Shown: positions 1-9,925, numbered from the stretch's first letter. The stretch is DNA of 64,000 nt from an uncultured Ulvibacter sp. (GCA_938041335.1 CALIAF010000023.1:1-64000); one strand, 5' to 3'. Program-made: numbers and translations. The notes: a model not told the origin generated them from the sequence alone.

Positions 1-696
1 GAAGGCACGGGCAATGACGAAGCCTTGATGCCTATGCTTGCTAGTTGCTCCATCGCTTGTGGTGGTCATTACGGTGATGAGAAGACGATGCGAACAGCGG
101 TGCGACTAGCAAAGAAATATGACGTAAAAGTAGGAGCGCATCCCTCTTTTCCAGATGTGGAGCACTTTGGTCGTCAGCGATTAACGATGACCAAGCAAGA
201 ATTGCAAAAAACCGTCTACGAACAAATAATGAGGTTGGTAAGCATTTGCAATGAAGAGGATGTACTGTTGCACCACGTAAAACCGCACGGTGCTTTGTAT
301 AATTATGCAGCAATTGATGCTCCAACTGCAGATGCTTTTGTGGAAGCAATTTTAGATACTACATTGCGTCCTAAATTATACACGCAGCACAATTCTATTT
401 TATATCATAAAGCTAAAAACTTGTTGTCTATTGTCCCTGAAGCCTTTGTTGATAGGAGATATACGCCAGAACTACATTTGCAGTCTCGATCTGAAGAAGG
501 TGCCATTATTGCTTCACCTGAAAAAGCATGGCAGCAATTAAAAGGATTTATTCTGGATGCAAAGGTGTCTACAAAAGAAGGGCGTAAAAATATTGTGGCT
601 GAAACCTTCTGTATGCATAGTGATCATAATAATGCGGTGGCGATGTTAACTTATCTAAAGGAGCAACTCGCAGCACAAAATTACGAGATCAGATGA
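1..696 (+). CDS. pxpA: 5-oxoprolinase subunit A (LamB/YcsF family), 5' end missing
   Basis: This is one subunit of the PxpABC complex, which uses ATP to open 5-oxoproline (pyroglutamate) to glutamate in the cytoplasm. The reading frame is open from base 1. It encodes EGTGNDEALMP and then SCSIACGGHYGD, the family's N-terminal signature, which normally sits about 10 residues from the start, so only a short 5' piece lies outside the window. The TTG at 25 is inside this conserved region and is not the real start. Later signatures KVGAHPSFPD and HVKPHGALYN are intact. The stop overlaps pxpB by 4 bases (ATGA), as expected for a translationally coupled operon. Confidence 0.93.
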   Translation, partial: EGTGNDEALMPMLASCSIACGGHYGDEKTMRTAVRLAKKYDVKVGAHPSFPDVEHFGRQRLTMTKQELQKTVYEQIMRLVSICNEEDVLLHHVKPHGALYNYAAIDAPTADAFVEAILDTTLRPKLYTQHNSILYHKAKNLLSIVPEAFVDRRYTPELHLQSRSEEGAIIASPEKAWQQLKGFILDAKVSTKEGRKNIVAETFCMHSDHNNAVAMLTYLKEQLAAQNYEIR

Positions 697-1409
697 ACGT
701 AACGGTACGCCCCTTTGGAGCACACGCCATTCTTTTAGATTGGCCTGCAGCAATCGATGAAAGTACGCATCAAGAGATACTCGCTGTAAATGCTGCTATT
801 CAGACAGCTTATACAGAAGTACTGGTAGAAACAGTAATTACCTATCACGCGATCGCTGTTTACTTAAAAGAAACAGCTTCTTTGGCTCAATGTGTAAGTC
901 AATTAGAAAATTTTGTTAGAAAAAACCATTCGGTCCCTGTAGCTAAGGGACGTGTGGTTATAATTCCAGTATGTTATGATGCTTGTTTTGCTTTAGATAT
1001 AGCCGACGTAGCGGCAAAATCCAACCTAACAAATGAAACTTTAATAAACTTGCATGCTGCCCCATTATACCCTATTTATTTTTTAGGCTTCTTGCCTGGT
1101 TTCCCTTATTTAGGGGGCTTAGATAAAAGATTACACACTCCAAGACAAGAAACACCTCGATTACAAATAGCCGCTGGGTCTATTGGTATTGGGGGTAGTC
1201 AGACTGGTATTTATCCAAGCAATTCGCCCGGAGGTTGGAATATTATTGGTAAAACACCTATTAAATTGTTTGATGTAAATGGAGATCTGCCAAACCTTTT
1301 AAAAGCAGGCGATTGCATTAAGTTTAGGTCTATCTCCGTTTTAGAGTTTGATAAAATCACTCAGGAAATCCATAATGGAAGCTATCAACTAAAAATTAAC
1401 GAGCTATGA
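693..1409 (+). CDS. pxpB: 5-oxoprolinase subunit B (KipI/allophanate hydrolase subunit 1 family)
   Basis: This 238-residue protein is the second subunit of the ATP-dependent 5-oxoprolinase. The C-terminal half carries the hallmark motifs FLPGFPYLGGLD (about 130-141) and IGIGGSQTGIYP followed by SPGGWNIIG (about 163-186), typical of the carboxyltransferase-like fold of KipI/PxpB. It overlaps pxpA by 4 bases and pxpC by 4 bases. Stand-alone KipI in Bacillus inhibits a sporulation kinase, but placement between pxpA and pxpC argues for the metabolic role here. Confidence 0.93.
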   Translation: MNVTVRPFGAHAILLDWPAAIDESTHQEILAVNAAIQTAYTEVLVETVITYHAIAVYLKETASLAQCVSQLENFVRKNHSVPVAKGRVVIIPVCYDACFALDIADVAAKSNLTNETLINLHAAPLYPIYFLGFLPGFPYLGGLDKRLHTPRQETPRLQIAAGSIGIGGSQTGIYPSNSPGGWNIIGKTPIKLFDVNGDLPNLLKAGDCIKFRSISVLEFDKITQEIHNGSYQLKINEL

Positions 1410-2248
1410 TTCGCGTATTAAAATCAGGTTTATGGTCTAGTATTCAGGATAATGGTCGGTTTGGGTATCGTTCTATTGGAGTTCCAGTGAGTGGAGTGAT
1501 GGATGCCCATAGTGCGGCTTTAGCTAATAAGCTGATAGGAAACCCCGTTAATACTGCAATTATAGAGTTTACAGCGATGGGTCCTGAGTTGTTTTTTGAG
1601 AAAAGCGCAGTTATTGCAATCACCGGAGCCGAATTTAAAGTTATGATGAACGGGGCAGAAAAGCCATTGAATACTTTAATATATATTGAGACAGGGGCGA
1701 TATTAAACTTCACAGCTCCTAAAAAAGGATGGCGCGGATATCTAGCAATCCAAGGCGGATTTGATTCAGATGTAGTTTTGGGAAGTAAAAGTATGTATCA
1801 AGGGATAACAAATAAAAGTAGAATTGAAAAAGATGATATTATAAAAGTTGGTGCACCTTCGGAAATTTTAAAGACCGAAATAGTACCCTCTAATCCATTA
1901 AATTTTGAGTCAAAAAACATTGAAGTTTATATGGGCCCTGAGTACGGAATACTCGATGCTGAAATCAAAGAAAAATTAGATAAAAATACTTTTTCAATTC
2001 ATCAAAATAGTAACCGGATGGCCACTCAGATTAATGGGCTAGGGGAGGTGCAATTTGATGCTATTCTAACAGCACCTGTTCAGCCAGGAACGGTGCAATT
2101 AACCCCTTCTGGAACACTGTTGATTTTAATGAGCGATGCGCAAACCACTGGAGGATATCCGCGCATTTTTCAGCTCACAAAACACTCCTTGAATAGCTTA
2201 GCTCAAAAACGACCCAATGAGCAAATTGTGTTTAAAATAGTTCGATAA
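1406..2248 (+). CDS. pxpC: 5-oxoprolinase subunit C (KipA/allophanate hydrolase subunit 2 family)
   Basis: This is the third subunit of PxpABC, 280 residues, near family length. The N-terminus IRVLKSGLWSSIQDNGRFGY and the following GVPVSGVMD are the family signature, with GYLAIQGGFD at about 112-121. It starts inside the pxpB stop (ATGA). It is the last gene of the operon; the next gene is on the opposite strand and no strong terminator is visible between them. Confidence 0.93.
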   Translation: MIRVLKSGLWSSIQDNGRFGYRSIGVPVSGVMDAHSAALANKLIGNPVNTAIIEFTAMGPELFFEKSAVIAITGAEFKVMMNGAEKPLNTLIYIETGAILNFTAPKKGWRGYLAIQGGFDSDVVLGSKSMYQGITNKSRIEKDDIIKVGAPSEILKTEIVPSNPLNFESKNIEVYMGPEYGILDAEIKEKLDKNTFSIHQNSNRMATQINGLGEVQFDAILTAPVQPGTVQLTPSGTLLILMSDAQTTGGYPRIFQLTKHSLNSLAQKRPNEQIVFKIVR

Positions 2249-2346
2249 TTGGATGTTTTAACAATTTAGACTCATCTAAAAAATATAGGTAAATTATTTT
2301 ATATCAGAATTTTGTAAGTCTTATATAAAGTGAAGCTTCATATTTT

Positions 2347-2982
2347 CTATTTTGAGCAAATATTCCAGATCACTTCGTCAGGAGTTGGTGCAATTAAGGT
2401 TATTTTTTCCTTTTTTACGGGATGCGTGAAAGTAATTTTACGAGCATGTAGATGTATACTTCCATCTTTATTACTTCTGTCAAAACCATATTTTAAGTCC
2501 CCTTTTATTGGGCAATGGATAGCAGCTAATTGTGATCTTATTTGATGGTGTCTTCCCGTCTCCAAATCGATGGAAAGTAGATAGTAATTGTCTAGTTTTT
2601 TAATCACCTCATAATGCAAAATTGCCTGCTTGCTATCAGGCACTTTTTTAGGGTAAGCATAGCTCTTATTTTGTTTTGGATTTCGCTTTAAAAAATGCAC
2701 TAAAGTATCCTTCGTTTTTGGTGGTTTTTCTTTGACCACTGCCCAGTACGTTTTCTTGGTTTCACGTTCTGCAAAGGCGGCATTTAGTCTGGGTAATGCT
2801 TTTGATGTTCGGGCAAAAATGATCACACCACTTGTAGGTCGGTCTAGTCGATGCACAACTCCTAAATATACTGCGCCTGGTTTATTATACTTATCTGCTA
2901 TGTAAGATTTACCAACTTCTACTAAAGGTTTATCTCCTGTCTTATCACCTTGAACAAGGTCTCCTGGACGTTTATTAACCAC
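2347..2982 (-). CDS. RluA-family RNA pseudouridine synthase, short form
   Basis: The protein converts uridine to pseudouridine in rRNA or tRNA. The catalytic motif HRLDRPTSG (about 44-52), with its Asp, is clear, and later motifs ETGRHHQIR and HLHARKI fit the RluA fold; there is no S4 domain. The GTG start given here is doubtful. The frame stays open upstream and encodes LQVLFEDNHLLVV, the usual first beta-strand of this family. No ATG, GTG or TTG exists in that extension before the stop at 3073-3075, leaving only ATC (3049-3051) or ATT (3067-3069). The target base cannot be told from sequence. Confidence 0.85.
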   Translation of the reverse strand: MVNKRPGDLVQGDKTGDKPLVEVGKSYIADKYNKPGAVYLGVVHRLDRPTSGVIIFARTSKALPRLNAAFAERETKKTYWAVVKEKPPKTKDTLVHFLKRNPKQNKSYAYPKKVPDSKQAILHYEVIKKLDNYYLLSIDLETGRHHQIRSQLAAIHCPIKGDLKYGFDRSNKDGSIHLHARKITFTHPVKKEKITLIAPTPDEVIWNICSK

Positions 2983-3042
2983 TAAAAGATGATTGTCTTC
3001 AAAAAGTACTTGAAGATTCGCTTTGTTGCTATGAGTGGGTTT

Positions 3043-3122
3043 TGCTTCGATACAATTTTGCTTTAGAATATATTAGTAGCGGGTTTAAATACTAGTAATA
3101 GCTATATACCTCAGCAACCTTA
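3043..3122. repeat. REP-like element copy 1 (TGCTTCGATACAATTTTGC ... CTCAGCAACCTTA)
   Basis: The 19-base word beginning at about 3043 and the word CTCAGCAACCTTA at about 3110 recur in the same order and orientation just upstream of dinB (11150-11223). An inverted, diverged copy lies at the 3' end of dnaE (11466-11528). This copy occupies the upstream region of the pseudouridine synthase and extends its open frame. Function unknown. Confidence 0.7.
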
Positions 3123-3191
3123 AATTTGTGTTTTATTTAAAATTGCCTAGAATTTTTTCTTCAAACTACTTACTGTTACTGCAACCGTAGA

Positions 3192-4010
3192 CTAGTATTG
3201 TTCCTTGTCATTAGGGAAATCACCGCTTTTGACATCATCAATGTAATTGTTAAATGCTTTAGTCATTTCGGTGTATAAATCTAGGTATCGTCTTAAGAAG
3301 CGAGGGTTAAATTCGTGTGTCATCCCAATCATATCGTGTGTTACGAGCACTTGACCGTCCACACCGTTACCCGCACCAATGCCAATTACAGGGATGGTTA
3401 AACTCTTTGCAACTTCTTCTGCTAGTTTAGCTGGCACTTTTTCAAGAACGATGGCAAAACAACCTGCTCTTTCAAGTAACAGCGCATCTTCTTTTAATTT
3501 TTCTGCTTCCTCTTCTTCCTTTGCTCTTACAGTATAGGTTCCAAATTTATAGATGCTCTGTGGTGTTAAGCCTAAATGACCCATTACAGGAATACCTGCA
3601 TTTAAAATACGTTTTACAGATTCTTTAATTTCTCGTCCACCTTCTACTTTTACTGCATGACCTCCACTTTCTTTCATGATTCGAATAGCAGAACGCAAGG
3701 CTTCTTTAGGGTCACTTTGGTAACTTCCAAATGGGATATCTACCACAACTAAACACCTACTAATAGCACGTACTACAGAGGATGCGTGATAAATCATTTG
3801 GTCCAGTGTAATAGGCAATGTCGTTTCATGACCTGCCATCACATTTGATGCAGAATCACCCACAAGGATCACGTCTATACCGGCCCCGTCCACAATTTTT
3901 GCCATCGTAAAATCATAGGCTGTTAACATAGAGATTTTCTCTCCACGTTTTTTCATATCTACTAATGATTTTACGGTGATGCGCTTGTATTCTTTTTTTG
4001 CTACTGACAT
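3192..4010 (-). CDS. panB: 3-methyl-2-oxobutanoate hydroxymethyltransferase
   Basis: PanB transfers a hydroxymethyl group from 5,10-methylene-tetrahydrofolate to alpha-ketoisovalerate, making ketopantoate, the first committed step of pantothenate/CoA synthesis. At 272 residues it has the usual length. Motifs [28 protein letters not shown] (metal and substrate site), [19 protein letters not shown] and [15 protein letters not shown] are all present. No other pan gene is adjacent. The start ATG sits 58 bases from the divergent start at 4069. Confidence 0.96.
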   Translation of the reverse strand: MSVAKKEYKRITVKSLVDMKKRGEKISMLTAYDFTMAKIVDGAGIDVILVGDSASNVMAGHETTLPITLDQMIYHASSVVRAISRCLVVVDIPFGSYQSDPKEALRSAIRIMKESGGHAVKVEGGREIKESVKRILNAGIPVMGHLGLTPQSIYKFGTYTVRAKEEEEAEKLKEDALLLERAGCFAIVLEKVPAKLAEEVAKSLTIPVIGIGAGNGVDGQVLVTHDMIGMTHEFNPRFLRRYLDLYTEMTKAFNNYIDDVKSGDFPNDKEQY

Positions 4011-4068
4011 AAAGTGGATTTTGTGCGGTAAAAATACTAAATTTGATGCGTATCCTAATTTTAATCTT

Positions 4069-4542
4069 ATGAAGTTTCTTTTCTCTATTTGCCTAATTTG
4101 CAGTACACTTAGTATTTCGGCCCAAAAAATATTTACTGAAACAGCTGCTCGTGAGGTAGTTGATATCTTTTTTGACGGTTTTCATAAAGGGGATACATTG
4201 ATTATGAACTCAGTTTTGGCGCCAAATGTTACTTTGCAAAGTGCTTCAAAGAATAGGGAAGGAGTTGATACGCTAGAAGTGAGTGACTTCGGAAAATTTA
4301 AAAAATCGATAGCAACTAGACCCGATGACCAATTATGGAAAGAGGTGTTACTTGACTATACCGTTTCTATTGACGGAAATCTTGCCCATGTCTGGACGCC
4401 TTATGAGTTCTATTTTAATGGAAAATTTAGCCATTGTGGCGCAAATGCCTTTACCATTGCTAAATTAGAAGACGGCTGGAAAATTGTCCATCTTATAGAT
4501 TCTAGAAGACGAGGAGATTGTAATGCACTAAAAGCTAAATAA
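4069..4542 (+). CDS. Secreted NTF2-like (SnoaL-type) protein
   Basis: I place the start at the internal ATG at 4069 because it gives a clean signal peptide, [19 protein letters not shown]; the longer frame from 3976 would run back into panB. The mature part of about 138 residues has the NTF2/SnoaL layout: an N-terminal helix ([16 protein letters not shown]), then strands, with [24 protein letters not shown] near the C-terminus. Such domains often bind small ligands or are orphan enzymes. No catalytic set can be assigned and function is unknown. Confidence 0.75.
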   Translation: MKFLFSICLICSTLSISAQKIFTETAAREVVDIFFDGFHKGDTLIMNSVLAPNVTLQSASKNREGVDTLEVSDFGKFKKSIATRPDDQLWKEVLLDYTVSIDGNLAHVWTPYEFYFNGKFSHCGANAFTIAKLEDGWKIVHLIDSRRRGDCNALKAK

Positions 4543-4574
4543 CCTCTAATGCATTTATCTAATATTGTTATTTT

Positions 4575-5108
4575 TTAAAAGGCATATCCTACGCCAACAC
4601 CGACACCAACAAAGACAATTTTTGCTTTCAATATAAGTCCTCCTCCTGGTTTTTGATAGCGATATCCAGCGTCAATGATAGGCATAAAGAATGCTTTTCG
4701 CTTATTTAATCTTTCAGGATACTCTCTTTTTATATTATCTCCTATAAAGATGCCAAAATTGGTTTCAAAATGATGATTGTTTTTCCCGGTCAATATGGTT
4801 AGACCTCCTATACCTCCATAGCCAGAATTACCTTTGAGATTTCCGCCATAGCCAGCCCCTAATCTTCCATATAATATTGTTTTGTTTTTTTTAATTAATT
4901 TTCGTTCATAATTTAAAGTTATTTGCCCGAAAGTTGCAAAGTTTAAATCAGTATAGATGTTGTGTTTACTTAATTCTATGCGTTCTTTTTCATTTGTAAT
5001 ATCTTCAGGGTTTGTTTGTGCGTTAATTTGAGAATTTATTAAAATTGCAATTAGTGTTATTAAAATTCTGTAAGTTCTTCTAGTTTGATTGTAAATTGAG
5101 TAGATCAT
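4575..5108 (-). CDS. Outer-membrane beta-barrel-like protein, paralogue 1
   Basis: This is a 177-residue secreted protein with an N-terminal hydrophobic signal ending near NSQINAQ. The rest is rich in alternating aromatic/Gly strands (YGRLGAGYGGNL, GYGGIGGLTILTGK) and ends in GVGVGVGYAF, a terminal aromatic typical of barrel proteins. It is clearly paralogous to the next gene upstream (5192-5722): both share the central motif NYERKL, the phrase LTxLTGKxNHHFExNxGxFxG and the ending GYRYQKPGxGLxxKAK. The two are tandem duplicates separated by 83 bases. Molecular role unknown. Confidence 0.7.
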   Translation of the reverse strand: MIYSIYNQTRRTYRILITLIAILINSQINAQTNPEDITNEKERIELSKHNIYTDLNFATFGQITLNYERKLIKKNKTILYGRLGAGYGGNLKGNSGYGGIGGLTILTGKNNHHFETNFGIFIGDNIKREYPERLNKRKAFFMPIIDAGYRYQKPGGGLILKAKIVFVGVGVGVGYAF

Positions 5109-5191
5109 AATATTTAAACTTTAATTTTGAAAGAAATTTGATTAAGAGAACCATTTTGTGCTTATAGATATCAAGTTGGTAGTTTTGACTT

Positions 5192-5722
5192 TTAAAAAGC
5201 ATATCCAACACCAATCCCTAAACCTATATTGGCAACCTTCGCTTTAAAAACTAGACCACTTCCTGGCTTTTGATAGCGATAGCCGACGTCTATTAGCGGC
5301 ATAAGAAATGTTTTGCCTTGAGATGGGCTAGCAACAAACGATCTTCTCAGTTCACTAAAATTATCAGTGTGACCAACAAAAACCCCTAAATTACCTTCGA
5401 AATGGTGATTTTTCTTTCCTGTCAGCATCGTTAAACCTCCCAAACCACCATATCCACTTTCTGCAAGAAATATGTATCCATAACCTGCACCTACCCGACC
5501 ATACCAAGTAATATTTTTGATAGAACCTAACTTACGTTCGTAATTAATGGAAAGTTGTGAGAATGCTGCTAAACTATAATCAACGTAGATACTATTTTTA
5601 CTTAATTCTACTTGTTGATCTTCTTCTTGAATATTATCATTTGAGTTGGATTGAGCTATAGACAGACTCAAGTTAAAAAGAGTAATAATAAGAACTATTT
5701 GAAATTTTACTGTCAGTTTCAT
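5192..5722 (-). CDS. Outer-membrane beta-barrel-like protein, paralogue 2
   Basis: This 176-residue tandem paralogue of the 4575-5108 protein has a signal peptide ending near LSLSIAQS. It keeps the shared strand motifs (YGRVGAGYGY, GGLTMLTGKKNHHFEGNLGVFVGH) and the terminal GLGIGVGYAF. It is probably the first gene of a two-gene unit transcribed away from the HTH regulator at 5857; the 134-base spacer between them would hold both promoters. The link to that regulator is inferred from position only. Confidence 0.7.
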   Translation of the reverse strand: MKLTVKFQIVLIITLFNLSLSIAQSNSNDNIQEEDQQVELSKNSIYVDYSLAAFSQLSINYERKLGSIKNITWYGRVGAGYGYIFLAESGYGGLGGLTMLTGKKNHHFEGNLGVFVGHTDNFSELRRSFVASPSQGKTFLMPLIDVGYRYQKPGSGLVFKAKVANIGLGIGVGYAF

Positions 5723-5856
5723 AATAAGTAGTTTTATAATTTAAGGCTAAGCTAATTGCAAAAAATGTAAATCAATTGGATAATTTAAGTAAAAATTAAT
5801 AATGTTTTTGTAATTTTCACAAGATGAAAGCGCATTAATCCCATAATTGATATATT

Positions 5857-6852
5857 TTGCAAGAACAATTTATTAAACATCTTAGGTTACAATTACCAGA
5901 AGAAGTCTCTTTAATAGATGAGGTTTCTTCCATTTTAAATGTGAGTTATGATGCGGCTTATCGTCGTGTAAATAATAAAACAAGCCTTTCTTTAGAAGAA
6001 GCTGTCATATTATCTAAACATTACAAAATTTCTCTCAATAAGCTTTATGAAGTAGGTGAGCAACATACGTTATTAGCCGAAAAATCACCTACCATATCCA
6101 CCATAGCAGATTTAGAAAATTATTTTAAAGTATCGCTTCAAAGTATCGAACCTCTTATTAGGTTAAAGAGCGCATCTATTACCTATTCTGCTAAAGACAT
6201 TCCTATCTTTTATACCTTAACCAATACTTATATCACTAAGTATAAATTTTATGTTTGGCTAAAGTTTTTGAGTGAAGATGGATTAATGGCAAAAACTACG
6301 TTCGAAGAATTTTTAGAAACAATACCTGATTCGTTAATTGAAAGTGCCGTTGCCTTAGCGGACAGATATAATTATATAAATATTACAGAGTTTTGGAATG
6401 ATAACACTATAAATGGAACCTTGCAACAAGTATTGTATTACTTTGAAACAGGATTAGTGTCACAAAAAATGGCCTTATTAATATGTAAAGACCTTCAAGA
6501 TATTGTTTCGCATGTAGAACAACAAACAATTAATCAGACTATTATTAATTCTAAAAATAATGCAAGCTATAATTTATATAAGAGTGATTTACTTACTATG
6601 AGTAATACGGTTATGATTAATACGCAGCATCAAAAATTATTTTTCACTCCATTTACGGTACTTAAATATTTTAAAATTCAGCATCCTGCGACCTGCGAAG
6701 AAATGGATAGCTTTTTTGCTAAGCAAATTAAAAATTCGAAACAATTAGTAAGTGCTGGGGAAAAAGATAGAACTCAATTTTTTAATAAAATGCGTCAGAA
6801 AATCACAAGTGTTATTTCTCGTATAAATATGCATCAAGATTCATTTTATTAA
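5857..6852 (+). CDS. Helix-turn-helix regulator with large C-terminal domain
   Basis: This is a 331-residue protein beginning at TTG; the only nearby in-frame ATG (5824) runs straight into a stop. Residues about 16-65 (SLIDEVSSILNVSYDAAYRR ... LSKHYKISLNKLYE) read as an XRE-like helix-turn-helix. The remaining 250 residues are mostly helical, have no recognisable motif and may sense a signal. It is divergent from the outer-membrane protein pair and is the obvious candidate regulator of that pair, but no operator repeat was found to prove it. Confidence 0.6.
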   Translation: MQEQFIKHLRLQLPEEVSLIDEVSSILNVSYDAAYRRVNNKTSLSLEEAVILSKHYKISLNKLYEVGEQHTLLAEKSPTISTIADLENYFKVSLQSIEPLIRLKSASITYSAKDIPIFYTLTNTYITKYKFYVWLKFLSEDGLMAKTTFEEFLETIPDSLIESAVALADRYNYINITEFWNDNTINGTLQQVLYYFETGLVSQKMALLICKDLQDIVSHVEQQTINQTIINSKNNASYNLYKSDLLTMSNTVMINTQHQKLFFTPFTVLKYFKIQHPATCEEMDSFFAKQIKNSKQLVSAGEKDRTQFFNKMRQKITSVISRINMHQDSFY

Positions 6853-6900
6853 TTTGCTAGATGATGATACTAAGAAAATTCAACACATTGAAGCTTTTTT

Positions 6901-8325
6901 TTAACAATCACTCATATTCACTTGTACCGCAAGACCTCCTTCACTAGTTTCCTTGTATTTTGTAGTCATATCTTTTGCCGTTTCCCACATCGTTGCAATC
7001 ACCTTATCTAAAGGTATTTTTACGTCATTAGGATCTCTGTCTAAGGCCATTTCGCAGGCATTAATCGCTTTTATCGCTCCCATAGCGTTTCGTTCTATGC
7101 AGGGTATTTGTACCAATCCTCCTATGGGGTCACATGTCATACCAAGATGATGTTCCATGGCTATTTCCGCAGCAATTAAAACTTGAGCGGGGCTTCCACC
7201 CATCAACTCGGTTAATGCTCCTGCTGCCATAGCAGAGCTGACTCCAATTTCTGCCTGGCATCCTCCCATGGCCGCGCTAATGGTGGCGTTCTTTTTAAAT
7301 AAGCTTCCTATCTCACCAGAAACAAGCAAGAATTTTTTAATATCCTCAAAATCTCCATCGTGATTTTCGATGACCAGATAGTACATTAATACGGCCGGGA
7401 TTACACCTGCGCTACCGTTAGTGGGAGCCGTTACCACGCGTCCTAGAGATGCATTTACTTCATTGACCGCTAAGGCAAAGCAGGTCACCCATTTCAAAAT
7501 CTGTCTAAATTTTACCTCGGTGTCCCTAATGGCTTCTATCCATTCGTATTTGTCTTTGTAGGGTTTTGTGCCTTGAAGTGTTTTATGCGTATCATAAGCC
7601 CTTCTGCGCACGTTAAGTCCACCTGGTAGTATGCCTTCGGTATGGCAACCTACGTACATAGAATCTAACATGACATCCCAAATGGCTTTTATTTTTGCAT
7701 CAATTCTTTCCGGATCTCTTAATGATAGTTCATTTTTTAAGACCAATTCACTGATGCTTACATTTTCGGCATTACAATACTCTTGAATTTCTGTAGCCTT
7801 AGCAATAGGATAAGGGAAGCTTTTAAATTTTTCCACTTGTCTTTTTGCTCTAGCACGTTCTTCCTGTACTACAAAACCGCCACCTATGGAGTAGTAGGTG
7901 TCTCTTGTTTTTTTGCCATTGCGTAATGTTGCTTCAAACTTAATTCCGTTAGGGTGGAAGTCTAAGAAGGTCCTATTAAATGTTATGTTTTCTGAAAAGC
8001 TAAAGGCGATTTCCTTTTCGCCATTTAACTTGAGTATGTTATCTTTTTTAAGCTGGTCAATAGCAGGCTGAATGGAGTCAATATTCACTGTTACAGGATC
8101 TGTTCCCATCAATCCCATAATCACCGCGATATCTGATGCATGGCCTTTTCCGGTTAAGGAGAGCGAACCATATAGATTGACTTGAACACTTGCTACGCCT
8201 GTAAATTGTTCTTTTTGTTGTAGTTTTTTAATCCATAGTTGTGCAGCACGCCAGGGGCCTAAGGTGTGAGAACTTGAAGGGCCTACGCCTATACTTAACA
8301 TGTCAAAGACAGAGATGCTTTCCAT
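6901..8325 (-). CDS. sdaA: L-serine ammonia-lyase (iron-sulfur, single chain)
   Basis: The enzyme deaminates L-serine to pyruvate and ammonia with a 4Fe-4S cluster. The 474-residue chain contains both the beta domain ([15 protein letters not shown] near residue 15) and the catalytic alpha domain. Cluster cysteines are visible in [19 protein letters not shown] and [10 protein letters not shown]. It is monocistronic, convergent with the HTH gene and divergent from the alanine symporter 190 bases away. The 190-base spacer holds no feature I can name. Confidence 0.95.
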   Translation of the reverse strand: MESISVFDMLSIGVGPSSSHTLGPWRAAQLWIKKLQQKEQFTGVASVQVNLYGSLSLTGKGHASDIAVIMGLMGTDPVTVNIDSIQPAIDQLKKDNILKLNGEKEIAFSFSENITFNRTFLDFHPNGIKFEATLRNGKKTRDTYYSIGGGFVVQEERARAKRQVEKFKSFPYPIAKATEIQEYCNAENVSISELVLKNELSLRDPERIDAKIKAIWDVMLDSMYVGCHTEGILPGGLNVRRRAYDTHKTLQGTKPYKDKYEWIEAIRDTEVKFRQILKWVTCFALAVNEVNASLGRVVTAPTNGSAGVIPAVLMYYLVIENHDGDFEDIKKFLLVSGEIGSLFKKNATISAAMGGCQAEIGVSSAMAAGALTELMGGSPAQVLIAAEIAMEHHLGMTCDPIGGLVQIPCIERNAMGAIKAINACEMALDRDPNDVKIPLDKVIATMWETAKDMTTKYKETSEGGLAVQVNMSDC

Positions 8326-8515
8326 TAAGGAGATTGATTATATGATTGGTAAAGTAAATGTAGTGAAATGTTCTCTTTATCCTGATTAGAAACTAGAAAT
8401 TAAAGTGATACATCTGCGCATCTAATTCAAAGCACTACAAATAAGATGATTCCTAGTTAGTCTTAAAATTTAAATTACTTTTAGAGGATTAAAAAATAGT
8501 TTGAATCTTAAATAG

Positions 8516-9898
8516 TTGGCTTTGCTGAAAAATATAGACACTTTTATTTCTGAATTGGCTTCATTTGCTTGGGGTTTACCTTTATTAATTTTATTAATAG
8601 GCGGAGGAATAGGTTTACTATTTTATATTCGGTTTTTGCCCTTTCGTTATATAGGTCATGCGATTTCTGTTTTAAGAGGAAAATATGATAATGAGGAAGA
8701 TGCGGGAGAAATTAGTCATTTTCAGGCATTGACAATGGCTTTGTCTGCAACCATAGGGATGGGAAATGTTGCCGGAGTTGCTGTAGCTATTGCTATTGGA
8801 GGTCCAGGAGCTGTTTTTTGGATGTGGGTGAGTGCTGTTATTGGTATGTCAACCAAGTTTTTCACAGGGACATTAGCTGTGTTGTATAGAGGAAAAGATG
8901 ATAATGGCGATGTGCAAGGTGGCCCTATGTATGTTATTACAGAAGGGCTTGGGAAGCGTTGGAAGCCATTAGCCATGTTCTTTAGTACTGCGGGATTAAT
9001 AGGCGCACTACCTGTTTTTAATGTGAATCAGCTTACCCAGGCATTAAATGATATTGTTATAGAACCCTTAGGTTGGTATAGTGGATTTCAAAGTAATTTA
9101 ATTATTGGTGTAGTACTGGCAGTAATAACTGCGGTGGTTGTTTTAGGCGGAATTTCGCGTATTAGTAATACAGCAAGTAAATTAGTGCCAGCAATGGTGG
9201 TACTTTATGTAGTGATGATTCTAATTATTTTAAGTAATTATATGTCAGAATTACCAAAGTACCTTTCGTTAATTTTCACAGATGCATTTTCTGCAAACTT
9301 CTATGAAGGAGATACCTTTTTAGGCGGTCTTGTGGGCGGTTTGATATTGCTAGGCATCAGGCGAGGTGCTTTTTCTAATGAAGCGGGGATAGGTACAGCG
9401 CCTATGGCTCACGGTGCCGCAAAAACAAATGAGCCTATTAGAGAGGGATTGGTGGCTATGTTAGGCCCGGCCATTGATACGCTACTCATATGTACACTCA
9501 CAGCGCTTGCCATATTAGTAACAGGTGTGTGGCAAGAGTCTAGTGCGAGTGGAGTAACCTTGACCGTAAATGCTTTTGAATCTGGAATTTTAAGATATGG
9601 TAAGTATGCCCTGTTAGTATGTATTATTGTTTTTAGTGTGTCTTCGTTATTCTCCTATTCATATTATGGAACAAAATGTATGTCGTTTCTTTTCGGGTCT
9701 AAATATAAAAAGCTGTACAGCTATATGTATCTAGGCAGTATTATTATAGGAGCAACAACATCCTTGAGCATGATGATCAATCTAATAGATACCTTTTTTG
9801 CCATGATGGCTATCCCTACCATGTTGAGTACATTTATTTTAGCACCAAAGGTAAAAGCTGCTGCTAAAATATATTTTAAGAAACTTAAAGATAGTTAA
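8516..9898 (+). CDS. Sodium:alanine symporter (AGCS family)
   Basis: This 460-residue inner-membrane carrier has about 11 hydrophobic segments. The AGCS signature is present around 80-105 (SATIGMGNVAGVAVAIAIGG), with LLGIRRGAFSNEAGIGTAP at about 281-299. It probably imports alanine or glycine with Na+. It starts with TTG in the current reading (MALLKNIDTFISELASFAW); no ATG competes nearby. Its location opposite the serine dehydratase suggests amino-acid catabolism, but this is inference. Confidence 0.92.
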   Translation: MALLKNIDTFISELASFAWGLPLLILLIGGGIGLLFYIRFLPFRYIGHAISVLRGKYDNEEDAGEISHFQALTMALSATIGMGNVAGVAVAIAIGGPGAVFWMWVSAVIGMSTKFFTGTLAVLYRGKDDNGDVQGGPMYVITEGLGKRWKPLAMFFSTAGLIGALPVFNVNQLTQALNDIVIEPLGWYSGFQSNLIIGVVLAVITAVVVLGGISRISNTASKLVPAMVVLYVVMILIILSNYMSELPKYLSLIFTDAFSANFYEGDTFLGGLVGGLILLGIRRGAFSNEAGIGTAPMAHGAAKTNEPIREGLVAMLGPAIDTLLICTLTALAILVTGVWQESSASGVTLTVNAFESGILRYGKYALLVCIIVFSVSSLFSYSYYGTKCMSFLFGSKYKKLYSYMYLGSIIIGATTSLSMMINLIDTFFAMMAIPTMLSTFILAPKVKAAAKIYFKKLKDS

Positions 9899-9925
9899 CC
9901 CCATTACATATGGTGACAGATTAAT

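Noticed and set aside
2330-2545. 71-residue plus-strand open frame
   Set aside because: It lies antisense within the pseudouridine synthase, has no independent motif and is a shadow frame.
3976-4068. N-terminal extension of the NTF2-like protein
   Set aside because: The extension runs back into panB on the opposite strand and precedes an intact signal peptide, so the ATG at 4069 is preferred.
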